From NCBI GenBank assembly GCA_027257055.1, contig JAPVLO010000180.1, positions 992,001-1,056,000 on the forward strand: DNA of 64,000 nucleotides, read 5' to 3'. Origin of the DNA: Cephalopachus bancanus (Eukaryota > Chordata > Mammalia > Primates > Tarsiidae). Below the pieces are notes generated by a model. It ran no database searches, was not told where the DNA came from, and saw only the letters and a program-made list of their open reading frames with translations. Positions 58,801-64,000 of the stretch are shown here, piece after piece; position 1 is the first letter of the stretch, and each line of letters begins with the position of its first letter. Position numbers and translations under genes: made by a program.

Positions 58801-60302
58801 TTTTCCTTCCTCCCATGGGCAAATCCTGGCCACCAGCGAAGCGCTCACCACAGCAGTTCCCAAACTACAGCCAGTCACGGAACCACATGGAGGCTCCGTA
58901 AATAGGCGGGACCAGGCCCCACCCAGGGGGCCGCTGAGTCAGGTCTCCAGGGCGTATCCCCTGGCGGGGACACAGAACCCACGGCTCAGAATTTAGAAGG
59001 TGCAATTAAAAAAAAAAAAAGGCCGGTAAGCAGTGAGCTCCCTGAAGGCACTGCTCTTCCTCAAGAAGCAGCTGCAAACACCCCAGGGAGCACTGACACC
59101 GTAAGCCTTTTCCTGGTGCCACCTGAAGGGACTTCCGCAGCAGACCTGGCGGGAGCTGCCTGGGCCACCACAGCTCGCCACACTGAGTGACTGCAGACAT
59201 CAGGGCTGGCTGGAGGCCTTGGCGGGAGGGGCCGTGACCTTGACCTGCTGGGGGCCCCCAAGAGGCCTTGACACCTGCCAAGCCTTCACCCTGGGAAGTG
59301 TTCAGCTTGGAAGGCATCGTTCTCGTTTTCTTCCGGTTCAAACCGGAATGCGTTTAGAAAATGCTTGGATCTGGCTCGGATTCAAACTGGTTCATCGGTT
59401 ACTTCCTGGGTCAAGGAAAATGGGCTCCAGCAAAGAATCCGTGGAGAACAGCCCTGACGTCTGGGTCCTGGCTGCACGTCTCAGATGGGAGGCTGGGGTC
59501 CCCGAGCTCCGTTCAAGAACCTGCTGTTCAGGTGGACCGAGCAGCCCTGTGGGCACCTGGTGGGCTCCAGGAAGAAGCTGGGCGCGAGACAGTCGCTGGG
59601 AGACTCCGCTCAGTGGGAGCGACAGACCCAACCACGAGCGCCAAGCCAGGGAGCAGGCCCAGCCCGAGAAGCTCAGCAGGGAGCGAGGGGCCGGGGGGAG
59701 ACCCATGCAGGGGCGGCCGAGCCCCCCAGGGACGGGAGGCAGGGAGAGGCCAGGCGAGCTGTGCCCTGCTCGGAGGGAAGGGGGGGCGCCTGGCGGGAGG
59801 CGGCTGTGGCTGGGGGAGGGGCCGGGGACGCGGTGCAGACCCCCTCGGCCTCTGCCCCGAGCCTCCACCCCTCCCCGGAAGGAGGGCCCCGCGGGGCTGC
59901 GAGCCACAGCATGTGAGGGACCCCCTGCGCGGAAGACCTCACTTGTGTGTCTGTCTGCACGGCGCGAGGGAGGTGAGGTCCGCACACCGCGCCGTTCACT
60001 CATTCGGAGGTTGTGGTCAGTGCCTCGGGGCCGCCACAGGGAGACCCAGGGTCGGCTTTGGGGCATTTCATGCCCTCCAGAACCAGCCCCTCTCCAGCCA
60101 CCGCCCCCATCCCCAGCTGGCTCCAAGCAGCCACCGCCCCCCCAGTGGAAGGCGCACATGGCTCTTCCAGCTGGCTGCCAGCACCGCATCCTCCGGGCAT
60201 GGAGGGTGGCCATGGGGCGGTGTGTGTCACTCCTTTTACACCCGTGAGATCCCGTGGTGGGGAGGGGCCACGCTGCGTGTCCCTCACCTGGGGACGGACG
60301 GC

Positions 60303-60320
60303 AGGTGGCGCCCCCTGGGC
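60303..60320 (-). promoter_or_regulatory. Strong CTCF-type motif
   Basis: The minus strand reads gcccagggggcgccacct, containing ccagggggcgc, the core of the known CTCF consensus (ccaccagggggcgc-type). A motif match only; occupancy unknown. Confidence 0.5.
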
Positions 60321-60715
60321 TGCTGTGGAGCGTGCTTCCATAGACGCCGTGGCCGTGGTGTCTGCGTGGCACAAAGGCGGTGCGTGCGCTTCTGGTGGCT
60401 GGAGACCCGGCCGTGGCATGCTGGGCATGGGGACTCCACAAGCAACCCAAGGCCACCAGCACCTTCGAGTTCATGCTCCTGCGAGGAGACAGCAGTTGTC
60501 CAGAAGCTGCCGACGCCCAAGCCTGTGTCTGGGGCAGGGACAGGTGAGACCGGGACCACTCCCTGTCCCACCTGGGAGCAGACTCTGGTGGCCATCCCCT
60601 GGCTGAGGCTCCCTCGTCACTGCCCGCTCCAGCAAGCCCGGGCTGAGGGTCTCGTGGGCACAGCACACACACCCTCGCCCCTTCCAGGACAGCAAGAAGT
60701 GACAGTCATCCCGGC

Positions 60716-60905
60716 ATAAGTGATGAGCGCCTACCGCGTGCCAGGGACCACATGGCAGGTCCAGACGTTCTGCACTCGGGTGCCCGCTGCGGGCCAAGCC
60801 CGGTCCAATCCCTTCCAGGAAAACGGAGCACCCAGCAGCTCCAGGGGAGTTCCCGCTAGGACTCCGGGTTTCACACAGATGGAGACCCTGAGTCGACGGC
60901 TGGGT
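60716..60905 (-). repeat. MIR SINE fragment, antisense
   Basis: 'tgagcgcctaccgcgtgcca' at the left and 'cacagatggagaccctgagt' at the right fit the reverse complement of MIR ('gagcgcctactatgtgcc' ... 'acagatgaggaaactgag'). Confidence 0.5.
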
Positions 60906-61531
60906 GGCCATGGCATGAGGCCGGGTAAAGACAGCCTGTCTCTCCAGGGCCACCCCAGGAGGCCACCTCAGCCGAGCCCTGCAGGGGCAGGGCGGGGGTT
61001 CTCCCTGGCAGGCAGGGGTGGGGAAGCTGAGGCTGGTGCCCTTGCCCAGGCTGGGACTCAGCTCACACCCAGGCCTGCCTCCATGGCAGGGATAGGGCTC
61101 AGCAGGAGTCCCAGCACTTGAGGTGCAAGCGAGGCTGTGGCTTAGGGCCGCCTCTTCCAGGAAGCTCCCCCCAATGCTCTCGTCAGGGCTGCAGGTCTCC
61201 TCTGGGCTCCCGTCCTGCGGTGGCCTGCTCACTGCGTGGCCGTGGGCGTGTGGGTGGCAGCCACCCCTGAGACTCGCCCGGTCCATCTGCTCTCTGGCAC
61301 TGAGCAGGGCCCGGCAGGGGCAGAAAGCTGCAGTGGCCCGAAGGCGGGGGGGAGCCTGATGGAGTTGGGGGGGCAGAGCCAGGGCTGAAGGGCACCAGGT
61401 AGGGGGCCCCAGCAGCAGGGGTTGGTCAGAGGGGCTGAGCCTCCACGTGCAGAGAGGCCTGGAGGCAGGTAGGGCTGCCTGGGGGGCGCAGGGGGCCAGA
61501 ACGTGTGGGAAGGGGTGGGGTGTGCGAATGG

Positions 61532-62386
61532 GGATGTATGTGGTGTGTGGATCTGATTGTATTTGACGTGTGTGATATGTATTTCCTGTGTGTGGATGTA
61601 TGTGGCATGTGTGTACTTGTGTGTGGATGTGTGTGTGGTATGTGTGATCTATGTGTGTGTGTTTGATGTACAATGTGTGGGATGTGTATTTCATGTGTGG
61701 ATGTACATGTATTCGTTGTGTGTGGTATGTAATCTGTGTGTACTTCATATGTACAGGGTGTGATCTGTGTGTGCATTTTATGTATGTGGAAATATGTAGG
61801 TGTGTATTTGATGTGTGTGCATTTCATGTGTATGGATGTACATGTGTATTTGATGTGTGTGGTGTGTCTGTGATCTATGTGTATGTATCTGATATGTATA
61901 GTGTGCTGTGTGTGTGCATTTCATGAATGTGGTGCATGTGTGTATCTCATATGTGGATGTGCATGGTCTGTGCGATCTATGTGTGTGTGGTATGTATTGT
62001 GCATGTACATTTCAAATATGTGGATGTGTGTGTTTCATATGTGAATGTACATGTGTGTCTGATGCATGTGGTGTGTCTGTGATCTTTGCAGATGCATTTG
62101 ATATATACAGTGTGTGGTGTGTGCATTTCACGTATGCGGATATATGTGGGTGTGTGTATTCGATGTGTGTGGTGTGTCTGTGTGATCTGTGTGTATTTGA
62201 TATGTATAGTGTATGATGTGTGCACATTTCAGGAATGTGACTGTATGTGGGTGTGGTGTGTATTCGATGTGTGTGGTGGGTATTTCATGTGTGTATCGAC
62301 TGTGTATGATGTGTGTCGTGTGTGTGACATGTATTTCATGTGTGATGCATGTATCTCATGTGTGCATGTATGTGGATGTGTGTGTG
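61532..62386 (+). repeat. TG-rich minisatellite with about 105-bp higher-order period
   Basis: The modules 'gtgatctatgtgt', 'tttgatgtgtgtgg' and 'gtgcatttcatg' recur in the same order. 'gtgatct' or a one-base variant lies at about 61,757, 61,869, 61,973, 62,081 and 62,180, i.e. 99-112 bp apart. About eight units, moderately diverged. Cys/Val-rich frames through it are artefacts of the repeat. Confidence 0.9.
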
Positions 62387-63379
62387 AACTGCTGCTGTCT
62401 GTAACCTCCCGTCTGGTGACCCCTGAGCGGGTCTGCTTCCCAGAACCAGACGCACGGTGTCGGGGGGCACGGTGGCCGTTCCCTGCTCCCTGGGGGCAGG
62501 GCTGACCCCTCCCGCCAGACCGGCCTCCTGCTCGCACGGGCCTTCCTTCCAGGCAGTCTTCACCCTTGGAGGGAGGGAGGCACTGGGGGTGGGAAGCATC
62601 CCGGAACCAGGGTCCAGCCTGAGGGAGGCACCCGGCTGGCACCCCTGTGGTTCAGGGTGTGTGGCGGGGAGGGCCCTCGGGTCTGGCCTCCGGGGCTCAG
62701 AGAAGGGAGTGCCCTGCGCCTTGCTCCACGCTGGAAATGGGCACCGCCCCTGCCGCCCGCCCTGGGTGTGCCCATTTCCGGTGCCCCTCCAAGGCCTCCA
62801 GAACCAGGACAAGGGGTGTAGACCCCTCATGGGACGGGTGGGACCCCGAGGCGCTTACAAGGAGAGGACTCCCCCAGGTCACAGAGGGACAGCCAACACC
62901 AGGCGTCTCAAGTCAGACCCCCCAAGCACGGCCGCCCCGTCCACCTGCAGGACTCAGCCTGGGCCTGGGAGAGGCCACGGGGGACCTCCAGGGGGTCCCG
63001 GCCTGCACCCCTTGGGCCCCAACACCAGGGTGAGAATCCTCAGAAGGACCTGAGGGGCCGGAAGCAGTAGGTCCCGCGGTCCTGACTGGCGGGGGCGTGA
63101 CAGCAGCAGTCACAGTGGCACTTGTGGCAAATTCCACAGGCAAAGGCTTCTCCGGGGAGCCCTCGGCCAGCGGCGTTCCTGCCCTCAGCCCCCGCCACCC
63201 CGAGGTGATGGAGAACACTGTGCTTCTCTCCAGCCGGCTCGACATGTTCCGAAGGGCAAGCCCGGCAGCTCAGCCCGTAACACCAGCGTTTTGGGAGGCG
63301 GAGGCCGAGGGTGGGGTGGGGCCGGGAGCTCAAGGTGGGTCGGCCACGTGACCCCACCAGGCCTGCACAGCGTTTACTG
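62387..63379. other. GC-rich stretch before the CpG island
   Basis: Contains MIR-like antisense wording near 62,870-62,930 ('ccaggtcacagagggacagc') and a short Alu-head-like scrap at 63,258-63,306. No exon supported. Confidence 0.45.
63258..63306 (+). repeat. Alu head fragment
   Basis: 'ggcagctcagcccgtaacac' then 'cagcgttttgggaggcgga' matches the first 50 or so bases of an Alu ('ggctcagcctgtaatcccagcactttgggaggc'). No remaining body or tail. Confidence 0.6.
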
Positions 63380-64000
63380 TACATTCTGCGGGGGTCATTT
63401 CCACGCACGAAAGCGCAGCTCTGGAGCTCAGCGCCTGATGAGGCGTCCTCGCGGCCCGCAGCCGCTTCAGCCCAGGCAGGCACGCCCTCGCCCCCAAGGT
63501 CCCCCGTCCCCGCCAGGCTCCGCCCTCCCCAGCCCAGGCCCCCGGGGCGTGGAGGGGTGGGCCGTCTGCCCTCCCAGGGGGTCGCACAGGGCGGGGGCAT
63601 AGCCCCGCCTTCTGCACCCGCCCCCCCGGGCCGCCCGCCCGCGGGTCACCCCGCTGCCCCATCAGGGTCTGGGCCTGGCTCCGACTCCCGGACCCGCCCG
63701 GTGCCCGCACCGGGTGAGGCAGGCCGCCCCTGCAGGCCGCGGCCAGGGCCGCGCTGGGGCGCGGGGCCGGCCCTCCGCCGGGGACGAAGCCCTGCCGCGC
63801 GGAGCGCCGCTCGGCCGCCCTGCCCCAGCGCGCCGCGCGACCGCGCAACGGGTCTCCGCCGCTTCCGGAGGCGGCGCGCGCGTGCACGCGGGCGGCGGGA
63901 CACCGAGGCCCGCGGGCGGGAGGGCGGCGGCGGCGCCGGGAGCGGTCGCGGCGAGTCGGCGCGCAGACGGCCGGTCGCCGTCAGCGGGCGCGCGGGGCTC
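63380..64000. promoter_or_regulatory. CpG island at window edge, probable promoter region
   Basis: CpG density climbs sharply from about 63,560, with long stretches such as 'gcggcgcgcgcgtgcacgcg' and several GC boxes (ggcgggg, ccccgcc). It continues past the window. Such islands usually mark promoters of widely expressed or developmental genes. Direction and gene are not determinable here. The 185-codon minus-strand frame in it is Arg/Pro/Gly/Ala-rich and typical of chance frames in CpG islands. Confidence 0.75.

Larger units (their letters stand above)
56065..61531. other. GC-rich intergenic stretch, mostly unassigned
   Basis: Holds a small duplication (57.79 kb), MIR/hAT-like pieces (58.6 and 60.7 kb) and a CTCF-type motif (60.30 kb). 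Large overlapping sense and antisense frames at 59.36-60.72 kb have no recognisable domain. Confidence 0.45.

Noticed and set aside
59361..60719. 452-codon + strand frame as a gene
   Set aside because: No recognisable domain, no splice or promoter context, and a similar-size frame on the opposite strand. GC-rich DNA gives such frames by chance.
63380..64000. Calling the CpG island the SMAD7 promoter
   Set aside because: Synteny suggests it, but the diagnostic gtctagac element is absent and no SMAD7 coding sequence is in view.
1..64000. Human origin
   Set aside because: The Alu copies carry a shared non-human variant set, and the DYM end differs from the human residues I recall.

Overview
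This is a mammalian nuclear window, almost certainly primate. It is full of dimeric Alu SINEs with poly(A) tails and target-site duplications, old L1, L2, MIR and DNA-transposon fossils, minisatellites and TG/CA arrays. There is no prokaryotic gene organisation. The best-preserved Alus share a private set of differences. They look like an AluJ-derived lineage and lack the hallmarks of anthropoid AluS/Y and of the common lemur/galago Alus. My best guess is a non-anthropoid primate, with tarsier favoured by exclusion, but I cannot prove the species.

Only one protein-coding exon can be supported: the terminal coding exon of DYM (dymeclin) on the + strand at 29,895-30,044, followed by a short 3'UTR and an AATAAA signal at 30,233. 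I found no other DYM exon upstream, so about 1-29,894 reads as the 3' part of the last DYM intron. That intron holds an ancient L1-like piece, MER5A-like and MER2-like DNA transposons, Alu and Alu-monomer insertions, a G-rich minisatellite of 20-25 bp units (6,797-7,593), a minisatellite of about 56 bp units (16,440-16,760) and a TG microsatellite.

Downstream of DYM (30.26-64 kb) I see no convincing gene. In order there are: a 240-bp purine-rich tract just past the poly(A) site; an AT-rich island made of a decayed L1 ORF2 with an Alu nested in it (32.44-34.72 kb); a 3.3-kb satellite of about 34 units of 90 bp, split by a truncated Alu (34.98-38.30 kb); and then about 26 kb of GC-rich DNA. The GC-rich part carries a 1.3-kb TG-rich array, a 0.7-kb CA-rich array, four Alu or Alu-derived copies, two more TG arrays and a strong CTCF-type motif. 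The last 600 bp are a CpG island that runs off the window edge and probably marks the next promoter. In human, SMAD7 is the next gene on this side of DYM in the same orientation, so it is the natural syntenic candidate, but nothing here identifies it.

Most long open frames in the GC-rich half occur in overlapping sense/antisense pairs without recognisable domains, and I treat them as chance. The most unusual structures are the 90-bp satellite, whose period is a multiple of three and leaves 30-residue periodic frames on the minus strand, and the atypical Alu lineage.
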